From positions 86,570-150,569 of the forward strand of contig CAZXUQ010000003.1 in assembly GCA_964644075.1 (NCBI GenBank): DNA of 64,000 bases, in the 5' to 3' direction. Under the pieces are notes generated by a model. It made no database searches. It was not told where the DNA came from and was given only the letters and a program-made list of their open reading frames with translations. The translations under genes were made by a program, and so were the position numbers. The stretch comes from JAGOMW01 sp964644075. Its GTDB lineage: Bacteria; Patescibacteriota; Gracilibacteria; BD1-5; UBA2023. This document shows, one piece after another, positions 29,912 through 40,476 of this stretch (position 1 is its first letter; the number at the start of each line of letters is the position of its first letter).

Positions 29912-32332
29912 CTAACTCTTCAGAAATCCGAGTTCATACACCATAGGTCTCAGTTTTTCAGTCAGTATCTTGTACGCCTCTTCGAAAGTGCCAAAGCTCA
30001 CGGGCGTTCCACTGTCATTTTCGTTACGTTTTTTGAGTGCGTTCCGGATCTGATACCAACCGACATCAGGACGATTGAGCTTGTATTCATCTCTCACACT
30101 ATGAGTGTCTACCTGAGAGAAATATGCCTTCCAGAGCTCCCGCCCAGCATCCATCACAGCGATAGCTTCGAGAGAGAGTGACTTATCTACGAGATACTCG
30201 ACCATGAAGTCCGACTCGAACCTCTCAGGAGAACCGACTTCCGCCTCAGTGAATGGGATAAAGTGGTTCACGATCGACCACTTCCGACCGTTCCACTCGA
30301 GGTCATCCGCACTGGCTGTTAGGTTTGAATTATTCCAGAGTGTCCATATGAGACAATCTGTCTTGAACTCCTCTGTGAGTTCTCCTGTCGGCTGGAGGAA
30401 CTGGTCTCGATCGTTGATCCATGTCGGCTTCACGAGTCGACGAACTGCGAAAACTATCGCTGCTTGCCATAGATTTTCAGATGTTATATAAAATCATCCT
30501 TTATGTCCAACACCATTTGCTCCGGACATTATAAGTGTACCCTGTCCTGCTTGTTGAAGATCATTCGCATCTGCAATACAGTATCCTATTGCACCTAAAA
30601 TCCAATTAGGCTTCGCATTAATAGATGCTGGAGAAATAGAATTTTTTAAGGGAATCTTTTCTATTTTGTTATCTCTTGTGAGTTTTGGTCTGTTTATCCA
30701 CTCTGTTAGATATACGCTATTTGGTAGATTGAAAAAGCTTTTTTCTCCTATTGGATTCGCTTTTTTATCAAGTACTTCTAAGTGTACTTCAGATATTTGA
30801 CTAAGTATTCCATCATCATGACTTGTCTGCCATATAAGAAAGCCTATAGGAAAATTTCCATCCACCCCATCGAATGCTTTACTATGAACGATAAATCCCC
30901 CCATGTAATCAGAATCCCATGACTTACGAAAGTCTTCAAAATTCGGAGCATTTACATATTTCAACTTCGAGAACATAGCAAGAGTGGCACTTGGTATCTC
31001 CTTTCTTATACGAGCGACAAACTGTATAAAAAGTTCATTACTTGCTTTTCCATATGCATTCATTAACTTAGCTGATACTTTTGTTTTTGCAACTCCAGCA
31101 TTCGTTGTAGTCTCACCACCATCTTTGCTTATGCTCGCATTTGAAGAGTTACCAGCCTCTACATAGGGTGGGTTTATGAGCACGAGTATTTTTTCCCCAT
31201 CTTTTATCGCTTTTCTGAGTCTTTCTGGGATTTTGTTCGTGAGAGCATAGTCGATCTCACCTTCATCGGTGATATCGTCATTCAGGTAGTCGTACTGGAA
31301 TCTCTCTGCCGCGACACAGGTCTTCGTCGCCTTCATCACATCGACATCCGCCTGATCGAGGGTCGACATATAGATATTGCGAGGATTTGAGTGCTTCACT
31401 TCGAGATTTCAGACTCCACAGCACATATCCCAGACGATATATTCCTTTTGCCAGTTATCCCCGAGGGTCTCACTGAGTTTATCATAGGCCCTATCTACGA
31501 CATGGAGAGGGGTATAGTAGGCTCACTTGAAGCTGCGCTCATCGAGTGGGATGAGCGAGTCGCGACGTTCGAGGAGATAGTCACGATATTCTGCCTTTGG
31601 TGGCTTATGATAGATCTGCCAAAATTGGCGATATCACTCCTTGTTTCCGAGTTCATAGATATGTCACCCGAGACTAAAGACGGGATTTCCGTTTTTATAC
31701 AGGAGCTCTGCAGGGAGATCCATATGGGTCGACTGTGTCCCATCATGCATGATATCAGCGAAGAAGAGAAGTGCATAGTCCTCTTCTCGGACTCATGCTA
31801 TTTCCTTTCCTATCATTTCGACCCATTTGTCGAATACTTGCTTGAGATTATCAGGCGTTATCTGTGTGCGGATGATATCACCATTCTTGATTGCATTTTT
31901 GATCGTCTCGATGAACTCTGTCTCATGTGTCTCGATACGAAATGATACAAAATGCGTCCCGATAAAAGCGGAGACTGCATCAAGTGCATCTTGGGTATAT
32001 TGGCTCGCAGATTTTCCCCATTTGATCGTCTTCTTCTCGAGAAATGGGAGGACATCCGCCGTCTTCATAATCGCTGCTTTTTTGGTATCGATCACACAGA
32101 GAAACGGTGGGAGTTTCTCACCACGATTGAGTCCATCCTGTACATAGTGAAGAAGCTGAGTAAACATCTCATACGTCGAGTGTTTCCCACTGTCTTTTGC
32201 CTCGAACCAGATCTCTTCGGTTTGGATATCGATGAGATTTTTTTGATACGCCCTGAGTCCGAGCGCCTTTATATAGGCATCTTTTACATCTTCTTCACTT
32301 GAGGCTTGTTGGAGTTTTTCGTAGAGAGACAT
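29912..32332 (-). CDS. type IIG-like restriction-modification protein (adenine methyltransferase with nuclease-like N terminus)
   Basis: 806 residues in one frame. Residues 1-110 look like a PD-(D/E)xK nuclease domain (LIDIQTEEIWFEAKDSGKHS). The methyltransferase core has motif I DMCCGVGNLEV near residue 305 and motif IV NPPY near residue 390, the signature of N6-adenine methyltransferases. The long C-terminal part (from about 560) would be the target-recognition region. One chain carrying both activities is the type IIG (Eco57I-like) plan. It should cut unmodified DNA and methylate its own. Codon use changes from C-ending (residues 1-330 and after 640) to AT-rich in the middle, a mosaic that suggests exchange of the specificity region. 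Confidence 0.83.
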
Positions 32333-32446
32333 TGTTTGAGAGTTTATATTTCCCTTATTCTATCGAAACCACACTCCTCTGCAAGCTTATGTCTAAAATC
32401 TGTTCTGGAAAATTAAGAAAGAAGTAACATTTCGTATGAGTGATAC

Positions 32447-32478
32447 TACAAAAATCCCCCACTTTCATGGAGGATTTT
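32447..32478 (-). terminator. weak terminator after the Tyr/Asn/Pro-rich protein gene
   Basis: AAAATCCCCC and ATGGAGGATTTT form an imperfect stem with A/T flanks, downstream of the minus-strand gene that ends at 32490. Confidence 0.45.
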
Positions 32479-32489
32479 GAGAGATTTTT

Positions 32490-33401
32490 CTACTGGTATA
32501 CGAGCGCGTATCCGATATTTTGCACTTCCTGGATAGTAGAGGTATTCCCTACTGTGACAGTGACCTGAGTTCCTCATGAGATGTTTGACTGACTGATCGA
32601 GACACCACTGAGGTGAGCGAAGATGCTCGTAAATGAGAATCTCTGGAGATAGACCATAGTGTTGTAGTCATTGCTCGTGAAGTTCATCTGTACACCGTTC
32701 GAGAGGTATGAGAGAGATCGTGATATTTGACTGACATTTCCGAATACGACCGTTCCTCTTCGTGAGCTATTGTCATAGCTCGGAGGAGCATAGTTATAGG
32801 GAGGGTTGTAGTTATACGGAGGGGTATAGTTATAACTCGGATTATAGTTGTACTGAGGATTGTAGTATCCTGGAGGGTAGTTCGTCGGAGGTGTGTAGGT
32901 CTGTGGAGGGTTGTACTGAGCATAGTAGGTATACCCTGGGATCGATGTGATCGTCGTTACCCAGTTACCGTTCTGCAGAGCAGATGTCGTGTAGCTATCA
33001 TAGCTCGTCGCGGTGATCTGCATACCGAGAGTCGTGGCAGAGATAGAGAGTGATATATTGCTCCCGTATCGTGTGAAGTACGGTGCCCAGTTCATGTTTT
33101 TGATACAGTTCTGGAGGGTAGTGTCGCTCGATGATACTGTTACCATGACACCGTTTGTGATACTTCCTACGCCGACTCCGACATTGGAAAAGCTCGGACA
33201 TGATACAGCGTAGGTATAGTTATAGCTTGGTTGGTAGTAGTTCTGCTGATAATAGTTTGGAGTATACTGACGGTTATCATAGCGATAGTCTCTCTGTGAA
33301 CGTGAACGAGATGGTACGCGATATGAGTACGCACTTACCTCAGACATACAGAGGAGAGATATGAGAGCGAGGGCTCCGATTTTTACGAAAATTGATTTCA
33401 T
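32490..33401 (-). CDS. secreted Tyr/Asn/Pro-repeat protein, 303 aa
   Basis: A signal peptide (MKSIFVKIGALALISLLCMS) is followed by a Tyr/Gln/Asn-rich stretch, a beta-rich domain (VSCPSFSNVGVGVGSITNGV), then a run of about 45 residues built of Y-N-Y-x-P-P-Y-N-Y units. A second, related beta domain follows (VVFGNVSQISRSLSYLSNGV). The two domains align with each other: both have V-G-S/N, then S-x-S-x-x-N/D-x-T and a C- or Y-containing strand, so an internal duplication is likely. The repeat linker is of the type seen in surface or matrix proteins. A TAATAT box lies 6 bases before the ATG. Confidence 0.85.
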
Positions 33402-33407
33402 AGAAAA

Positions 33408-33413
33408 ATATTA
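33408..33413 (-). promoter_or_regulatory. -10-like TAATAT box, leaderless spacing
   Basis: On the minus strand TAATAT is followed by TTTTCT and the ATG of the secreted repeat protein. Confidence 0.45.
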
Positions 33414-33456
33414 GGTAATTAACTTATATACTTTTTTATAAATAAGTCAAATAAAT

Positions 33457-34377
33457 TTATCGATATCCTCGTACAAGGGGTATGATAATAATATCACCAG
33501 TATCGGTACTATATCTGATTACGGGGATGAGGTCATGTGTAGAGTTTTGCCAGAGTCTCGCTCGTTCGAGATAGGTAATCTCTGTCGTAGTTATCGTTTT
33601 ACCGAGGGTGAGATTCTGGATCTTTCTCGAGATGATCGAGGATTTTTCGGTCGATACCTCTCGTATAGTGAGTCCTGATCCTGATCTCGATGCGATCTCG
33701 CTCTCTGTCCAAGCATCAGTTTTACTATATATCTTCATAATGCTCGGATAGGATGGAGTGATCAGTACTTGTCTCGCTCATGCCTTGGCGTTCATCGTGG
33801 CTACTGCGCCATACGAGCCTCATGCTATCTCTGTTCACGAAGGAGTGCTCATATCGAGAGTTTCTGTCGGTGCTACGCGTTCCTCTCGAGCGGGAGTACT
33901 GGACTGTGGCGTCGGTATCTCTCGAGAGAAATCCATATTTTCGAGGTCACTCACGATCGAGTCCACTTCACTTTGGATCTCCCTATGTTCCTTGGCTATA
34001 CTGCGAGCGAGAGGACTCACTTCTTCAGGCAGAAGAGCTGTCTTATCTGAGAGAGTCATCTCTCCTGATCAGGCGAGAGAAGAAAAGAGAGGGGTAGGGG
34101 TATCTCGAAGAGTCGGGAGGAGATACTCTCGTAGCCCGAGTGCGACTGCGAGGCAGGCAAAGCCGACTCAAAAAAGAGGAAAATATCTATGCCAGGAAAA
34201 TGACTTTCTTACTATTTTTTGCTCAAAAATATTGCGTTTGAGCCTTTTCTGATATTCTCGGTCGATCTCTATATGTGGACGAGCGCTCGAGAGGACACGG
34301 ACAATCTCCTCGATACGAGTGTCGTTATCGAGGTGGGACTTGAGTTCTCGGATGATGTCATTAGCGCGTCCAGACAT
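33457..34377 (-). CDS. membrane-bound anti-sigma factor candidate with SH3-like tail
   Basis: 306 residues across three UGA-separated pieces. The N-terminal 65 residues are cytoplasmic and helical (MSGRANDIIRELKSHLDNDT). One membrane span follows (YFPLFGVGFACLAVALGL), then a Ser/Thr/Pro-rich linker. The C-terminal 70 residues look like a small bacterial SH3 or similar wall-facing domain (KIYSKTDAWTESEIASRSGS). The gene overlaps the end of an ECF sigma factor gene by 17 bases, which is why I infer an anti-sigma role. No classical zinc motif (HxxxCxxC) is present. Confidence 0.72.
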
Positions 34378-34930
34378 GGAGAGTGAGAAAGAGGGTGAAT
34401 GCTAGAGGGGAGATATTGGCAGCGATCTTGGAGAGGGAGCGAGAGACGATTTTTTTCGCATTTACGACCGACTCTCCCGTGATATCTGCGATCTCATCAT
34501 AGGAGAGATCATCCCAGATACGGAGTGTCACGATCATACGATCACGCTCGGAGAAATTTTTCATATATTCGAGGATTTCGGTGATTTTATCATTTCTATC
34601 GATATCTGTGTGGTCTTTTTCAAATCCAGGTTCCCACTCGATATCATCGAGAGACGTGATCGGATCCTCGTGCCTGAGGGCATCGATGAGGGTCGTATAG
34701 GCGATAGAGAGTATCCAGGAGAAAAACTCTCCTTCGCTCTTCCCACGGAATTTCGTGATCGATCGCATCATCTTCATATACACAGTCGAGATCACATCCT
34801 CGGTAAAGGCAGTATCGAGTGTGCGGTGAAATATCATACGATATACACGATCATATGAGGCATCATAGAGCATGCCGATGGCAACTCTATCAGAGGATTT
34901 GGCTTTTTCTATCGCGTCGGTGAGAGTCAT
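34361..34930 (-). CDS. ECF-type RNA polymerase sigma factor
   Basis: 189 residues without UGA. Sigma region 2 is seen in ASYDRVYRMIFHRTLDTAFT and EDVISTVYMKMMRSITKF then GEFFSWILSIAYTTLIDALR. Region 4 is seen in FSERDRMIVTLRIWDDLSYD and EIADITGESVVNAKKIVSRS. It directs RNA polymerase to a small stress or envelope regulon. It is translationally coupled to the downstream membrane protein. Its own short hydrophobic C terminus (LAFTLFLTLHVW) lies in the overlap. The target promoters are unknown. Confidence 0.93.
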   Translation of the reverse strand: MTLTDAIEKAKSSDRVAIGMLYDASYDRVYRMIFHRTLDTAFTEDVISTVYMKMMRSITKFRGKSEGEFFSWILSIAYTTLIDALRHEDPITSLDDIEWEPGFEKDHTDIDRNDKITEILEYMKNFSERDRMIVTLRIWDDLSYDEIADITGESVVNAKKIVSRSLSKIAANISPLAFTLFLTLHVWTR

Positions 34931-35046
34931 GGTGGATATCCGAAATATAGGACGAGTATACTCGAAAAAGGTGACAAAAAAAGAGGAAAAATCATCTATA
35001 TTTTATAGATAGGTTTTTTCAAAAACAATTTTATCATAAATATTTG

Positions 35047-35715
35047 CTAAACTATACTTCTTTTTTTCTTTATAGAACTCGGAAAGTACGTAGAGAGTCT
35101 GTTGCCATCACGCTGAACTACGCGATCTAGAGACGAATAGAAAGGGAAATCCAACTCTCGCAGATCACGTTGCGTAATGACTTTGGTCTGAGCCAATTTT
35201 TCGTAATATTGCCCAAAATAAGCTACAGGACCAATCAATCGCCCCGTCTTGGTGTCTTTCTCAGTACGATCAGCATACTGGGGTGGACGCCCCATGCCAA
35301 TCACCTTAACTTCGTCCTTGATCCAACCATCAACTACTCTGCGTAACTCCATCCGATCAAAACCAGCCATGTAACTTTCTATTTGATCTTTTGGTATTCG
35401 TCTCATCACGATGACATCATCTGTACCAGGAATTTCACTCACAGTCCGCACATCAGCAAGGTATAGGTCGAACTCGCGAGCCTCGTACGTTTTTCCAGCA
35501 GTTCATCTCGGTATAGAGATAGGATTATACTCGGGAGCTTTTTCCTGTTTTTCAGCGAGACTAGGCGAATTGTAAGAAGAGGGTACGGGTAAAAGTCTAG
35601 AAACTATGCTACGCCTCTCTCCTATAATACCCTCTATGACATGAGGATGTACTCATGTGCTTTTTGGGATAACCTTCTCGGAAGATGTAGATGCATGTAC
35701 TCAGAGCATATACAT
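35047..35715 (-). CDS. hypothetical protein, 222 aa
   Basis: Ends in TAG at 35047. The N-terminal 80 residues are Pro/Ser-rich and probably disordered (VSRLLPVPSSYNSPSLAEKQ). The rest is charged and globular (EIPGTDDVIVMRRIPKDQIE, MGRPPQYADRTEKDTKTGRL). Only one UGA is in frame, and codon choice (more CAA, GAC, CGC, GGT) differs from both the core and AT-rich classes. The start could instead be the ATG at 35707-35709. No family recognised. Confidence 0.65.
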
Positions 35716-35768
35716 TTTTTATCTATAATACTATTTTTGTCAACTCTTTCTTTTTTCAGGAATTTCTC

Positions 35769-35774
35769 TATACT
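35769..35774 (+). promoter_or_regulatory. -10-like TATACT box, leaderless spacing
   Basis: TATACT is followed by six bases and the ATG of the flavoprotein gene at 35781. Confidence 0.45.
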
Positions 35775-35780
35775 CGCACC

Positions 35781-37019
35781 ATGAAAACGATCGCGATCAT
35801 CGGTGCGGGTGCAGCAGGACTCATGAGTGCGGCGACGATACTCGAGTGAGAGTGAGACGTTCGTATCCACCTCTTCGAGAAAAATACGAGTCCTGGCAAG
35901 AAAGTCATCATCTCTTGAGGTGGTCGGTGTAATGTCACGACTGGCATAACAGATAAGAAAATCCTCTCGACCAAATATACTCGCGGATGGGAGTGGATCG
36001 AGCATGCGATGGGGAAATTTTCTCCGAAAAAATGTCGAGAGTGGTTTGAGTCTCACGGAGTACCACTTAAGTGTGAAGAGGACAATCGAGTATTCCCCGT
36101 TTCTGATGATGGGAGAGATGTCGTATGAGTATTCGAGCGTATATTTGCGAAATATCGTGACAAGATCACGCTCCACTATGGAGAAGGCGTGGATGCGGTT
36201 TCTCAAAATGGTGGGTGATTTTCTCTCTCGACCTCAAAATGATCCTATGAAGCTGATGTCCTCATCGTCACGACAGGTGGAAACGCCTATAGTCACACAG
36301 GATCGACGGGTGATGGATATGCCTTTGCTCGTGCACTCGGCCATACGATCACATCACTCTGACCATCCCTTTCATCATTTCTCACAGATAATAAATGGCT
36401 TCATGAACTCTCAGGTCTCGCATTTAGTGATGCGAAGCTTTCCTTAGGACTACAGAAATCTCTCACCTGATCACTGCTCCTCACACATTTTGGCATCTCA
36501 TGACCGCTTACCTTCATGGCGTCCTCGCATCTTGCCTTCGAGGAGATAGGAAAGTGAGCAACGAGAGAGATCAGATTTGCACCGATCGCATCCATGACTT
36601 GAGAAATTTGGGAGCATTTCCTCCGAGAGTCTTTCGCGAAAAATCCCAAAAAACTCCTCATAAATATCATCTCGGATCACCTTCCGCGAAGGTTCGCAGA
36701 AGCATTTATTTGAGAATATTTTACCCATATCAAGGAGACATTTGTGGGATCGATCGGGAAAAAAGATCGCGAAATGATCGCCTCCCTTCTCTGAGATGGT
36801 ATAGTCCTCACACTCCTCGAGCGACGCCCAGGAGACGAGTTTGTGACTGCAGGATGAGTCTCGACTGACGAGATTGACCCTCTCTCTATGGAGTCCAAGC
36901 TTCATAAAAATCTCTACTTCGCAGGAGAAGTGCTCAATGTCGATGGATATACGTGAGGATTCTCCCTCCAGATCTGCTGGGCGAGTGGAAATCTAGCGGG
37001 GAAAAGTATACATCTCTAA
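35781..37019 (+). CDS. FAD-dependent oxidoreductase of the HI0933/BaiN family
   Basis: 412 residues. The N-terminal FAD-binding motif is AIIGAGAAGLMSAATILEGE. A second family motif, IISGGGRCNVT, follows at residue 45; its first loop Gly comes from UGA. The segment VLIVTTGGNAYSHTGSTGDG and the C-terminal YFAGEVLNVDGYTGGFSLQI are the other hallmarks of this flavoprotein family. Members reduce diverse substrates; the reaction here is not known. There are more than ten UGA codons, including two adjacent glycines of conserved motifs. Confidence 0.93.
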
Positions 37020-37678
37020 ACTTCTTTTATGAAAAAATAGTCTTTGCAATTTTGCTAACATTAACCGTTCTTATATCCGCTTTTCTTTGGAGAGATAATC
37101 TCGGATTAAAGACTGAGATGAGTATTCTTCAATGAAAATTAGACGAAAAAGAATCGAAATCAATTATCGTTTTCTTTGGTAATAACCCTATAAATGGTGC
37201 CTGGTATGCTATAAATATATCCTGTGCTCTATGAATTCCGTATGGATTTGAGTCACTTCCGGAAGATAAATCAGTGGAAATATTCTTGCAAGAAGATTGT
37301 AAAAAAATGTCGATTTCTAAGGAGGCAATAAACATCCTCACAAAAAAGAAATTCTCATACGTTTATTGGGATCTTCACTATGTAGGAAGTGGTATCGATA
37401 AATATCACCTCTCTCCTGAGGAAGCCAAAAAAATTGCCGAAGCACCATGGGGAATTTTAGCTATCACATGATTTGATAAGAATCTTGCATGAATTTTCCG
37501 AAATACCAAAAATCCATTTCGTAAATGATATGAACCAACATGAACTCGTGAGATATATACAGAAGAAGACAATAAAAAATGTAACGCTCTCTGGGGAAAT
37601 GCTCTCCAAGAATGAAAAGAGAAAGAGTGGAAGATCGCGACAGAAAAGGTACTAAAATGCTATAAAGAAGTGGAGTAG
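36953..37678 (+). CDS. membrane-anchored hypothetical protein
   Basis: The frame is open from the GTG at 36953 to TAG 37676-37678 and has UGA = Gly in the second half. A single hydrophobic span (KIVFAILLTLTVLISAFLW) near the N terminus precedes a short coiled region and a globular domain (SIIVFFGNNPINGAWYAINI). The start is uncertain: the GTG would overlap the flavoprotein gene by 67 bases, and a TTG at 37052 would cut into the membrane span. AT-rich codons. The stop lies one base from the stop of the convergent ppk2 gene. Confidence 0.6.
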
Positions 37679-37679
37679 T

Positions 37680-38849
37680 CTACTCAAATAATCCCTTCTT
37701 CCCTGCAATCTCCTCTTTGAGAACTTTTGCTTTCTCCTTGCCCGTATGGACGATATCGCTATCATAGGCGAGTTTTTTGGCACTGATCTTTCCTGGGTAG
37801 TCGAACTGTGAGAGGAAATACTTTATCGCATTGATACGAGAGGCTTCCTTGTCATCGCTATTGACGATCGTCCATGGCGCCCAGTCAGTGTGTGTGCGAG
37901 AAAAATTGTGATACTCAGCGACAGTATAACGATCCCAGAGTTTCTGTGAGAACTGGTCGATCGGTGAGAGTTTGAATTGCTTGAGGGGATTGGTGCGACG
38001 CTCTTCGAAGCGTGCTGCTTGCTCGGCTTTTGATACAGAGAAGTAAAATTTGATGATCGTGATATCAGCTGATTTTACGAGCATTTTTTCGAGCTCGGGA
38101 ACATCTTTCATAAATTTCTCATAGTCAGCTTGACCGACAAATCCCATGACTGGTTCGACTCAGGCACGGTTGTACCAGGAACGATCGAAAAAGACGATTT
38201 CTCCTGCGTTCGGGAGGTGCTGGATATAGCGCTCAAAATACCACTGTCATTTTTCCACTTCGGATGGCTTCATGAGGGCCACGACTTTCGCTGATCGTGG
38301 GTTCATATTTTCCATAAAACGTTTGATATTTCCTCACTTCCCTGCTGCATCACGACCCTCGAAGATGACGAGGACTTTTTTCCCGGATTCACTGATGTAT
38401 TTCTGGAGTTTCGCGAGCTCGAGCTGGAGTTCGAGCATCTCCATCTCGTAGTCAATCTCACTTTCCTTCACAGCGACGAGACGATGAGTCTTTTTCTTAT
38501 CATCGGGGAGGCTATCGAGTGCCTTCATCTTTTTCTCATATTTTTTCACTACATCGACGAGGACAGTATTTTTGGCGGTTTCTTTTTCAAATGCGGAAAT
38601 CAGCCCATCAATATCATCGATAATATCTACCAGTCGGCGGTATTCCTCTTTACTTTTTTTTCGTACGGCATCTCACTGATTTTCTCTGATCGTCTGCAGT
38701 TGGTTACGCAGTACCTTGAGACTGTCGATATCTCCGTCTTTTTTGAGCTTTTTATAGGTTTCGCGTGCCTGATCGAAAAATGCATCAAGTGTCTTGTCGC
38801 TCAGTGTGAGGAGATTATTGAAAATATCAGCAAGGAGATTGGAAGTCAT
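37680..38849 (-). CDS. ppk2: polyphosphate kinase 2 family protein with helical N-terminal extension
   Basis: 389 residues. The kinase core starts near residue 160: VLVIFEGRDAAGK-Gly-GNI is the PPK2 Walker A and its Gly is a UGA. EIVFFDRSWYNRAGVEPVMG is the Walker B-like motif, and PLKQFKLSPIDQFSQKLWDR and DWAPWTIVNSDDKEASRINA complete the family pattern. PPK2 makes ATP or GTP from polyphosphate, or the reverse. The first 110 residues are an added helical region with coiled-coil character (YKKLKKDGDIDSLKVLRNQL) that standard PPK2 enzymes lack. The stop is TAG. It is useful for a cell with few pathways for making ATP, which is inference. Confidence 0.94.
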
Positions 38850-38914
38850 GGGGAAAAATTAGATACTTCCTAGTGTATGGGGAATTGTCTCTCTGAAAAA
38901 TAGAAAATAAAAAA

Positions 38915-38940
38915 TCCCTCGACAGTGCCGAGAGATGATG
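38915..38940 (-). terminator. terminator after the ferric reductase fusion gene
   Basis: On the minus strand CTCTCGGCA and TGTCGAGGG form a stem followed by ATTTTTTATTTT, just past the stop at 38953. Confidence 0.65.
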
Positions 38941-38952
38941 AAGAGTCTGTTT

Positions 38953-40416
38953 TTAGTTGAACTCTTCGCTATATACTTTCAGAAATCCTCTTTTTTCGAG
39001 TTTTGATTTTGCCTCACTGACCATAGCAGGAGATCCACAGAGGTACCACTCGGTATCAGGGCTCGCTTCGATCGAGTCGATATCGACCCTTCCCTCTTCG
39101 CATCAAGCGACTTTCTCACGAGTCACATGGATATGGAGATCGAGATCTGTGAGAGCGCGCAGCTCGTCGATATAGAAGAGTTCTTTTTCTGTCGAGACAG
39201 AGAAGTAGAGACTTTTTTTCAGAACTTTTCCCCGAAGTGCTACGAGCATATTGTAAATAGGAGCAAGTCCTGTGCCAGTCGCGATAAATACTTTAGGAGT
39301 TGTTTTATCTCTCAAAATAAAGTGACCAAATACACCACGAGTAGTGAGCATATCTCATATCTGAGCTTCTCTGAGAACTCGAGCTCATCGTCACTTTTCT
39401 GTGAGTTTGATGAGGAATGTGATGAGCTTGCCATCATGTTTTGCGATCGAATATGATCGTGGAAATGTACCAGTCTCATCGTGCCAGAGAAATGTCATAA
39501 ACTGTCCAGGAATACTCGAAGTGACATTCTCTGTTTCTACTGTCAGCTCGAGTGTTGTTGGATTGAGTATTTTTTTCTCGGTGATTTTCACACTCTCTGT
39601 TTTTTCTCCTGTTGTTTCATCGTATGGAGCAAAGTCTGCCTTTGTCACTCCACACTCTGGACATCTCCAGCTCTCTGGTATATCCACGAACTCTGTACCA
39701 GGTGCTATGCCACCATCCTGGTCTCCTATAGTTGGATCATAGATCATTCCACATGGGAGACAGATCCACTTTTGTCATTTTGGAAATGATTTTTTTTCAG
39801 ATTTTCTGAGTGTAAAACCTCGCCACTCGAGTACTTTCCCGATGAAGTATGTAATCAAAACAATAACAGGACCAATTTCAAAATGACGAGAATATTTGAG
39901 TGCCACGACGTGAATAACTACGAGCATGACGATGATGTAGACGAGTCTATGGAGCATCTTCCAGGAGCGACCCATCTTTCGCATCGCCCACGTGCTCGAT
40001 GTGAGAGTGAGTGGTACAGAGAGCCACATCGCGATCATCCCGAAGAGTATATATATGCCATCACTTGAGAGGATATATGTAGGTGTGAGGTAGGCTTGGT
40101 TTGGGATGAGAAATGAAAATCCATGCGTAAGCGCCAGAACTCCCATGAGTATTCACATTTCTTTCCTGAGAGGGAGGAGTTCAGAGAAAAGTTTGATACC
40201 AAGGACACGAGCAAATATCGGTATCCAGAGGATGATCCAGAGGATGGCGATAGCTTTTTCTCAGGATTCTCTCGTCCTACTTCCGAGTGAGGCAAATCCA
40301 AAGTAATACACTGGAGTGATAAGAGCAAGCACGAGAAGAAAGTATCCTATGTGTTTTCGATATTTTTTTATAAATTTTTCGAGAGGGAGAAGGAGCGTAT
40401 TGATTTTTTCGAGCAT
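38953..40416 (-). CDS. ferric reductase-like membrane domain fused to rubredoxin and FAD/NAD(P)H reductase
   Basis: 487 residues with three modules. Residues 1-215 hold about six membrane helices of the ferric-reductase/NADPH-oxidase type, with His in helices (GVLALTHGFSFLIP, MLHRLVYIIVMLVVIHVVAL). Residues 220-265 are a rubredoxin: WICLPCGMIYDP and then WRCPECGVTKADF, giving the four Cys of an Fe(Cys)4 site. The rest is a ferredoxin-reductase-like module (IPGQFMTFLWHDETGTFPRS with the RSYS flavin motif, and VFIATGTGLAPIYNML for the nucleotide). It could move electrons from NAD(P)H across the membrane. UGA codons occur at the module junctions and in loops. Confidence 0.93.
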
Positions 40417-40476
40417 AGAAATATAGATGAAGTAGTACTATGGTAAGAAATCTTGGTAAGAAAAAGGTAAACCCGA

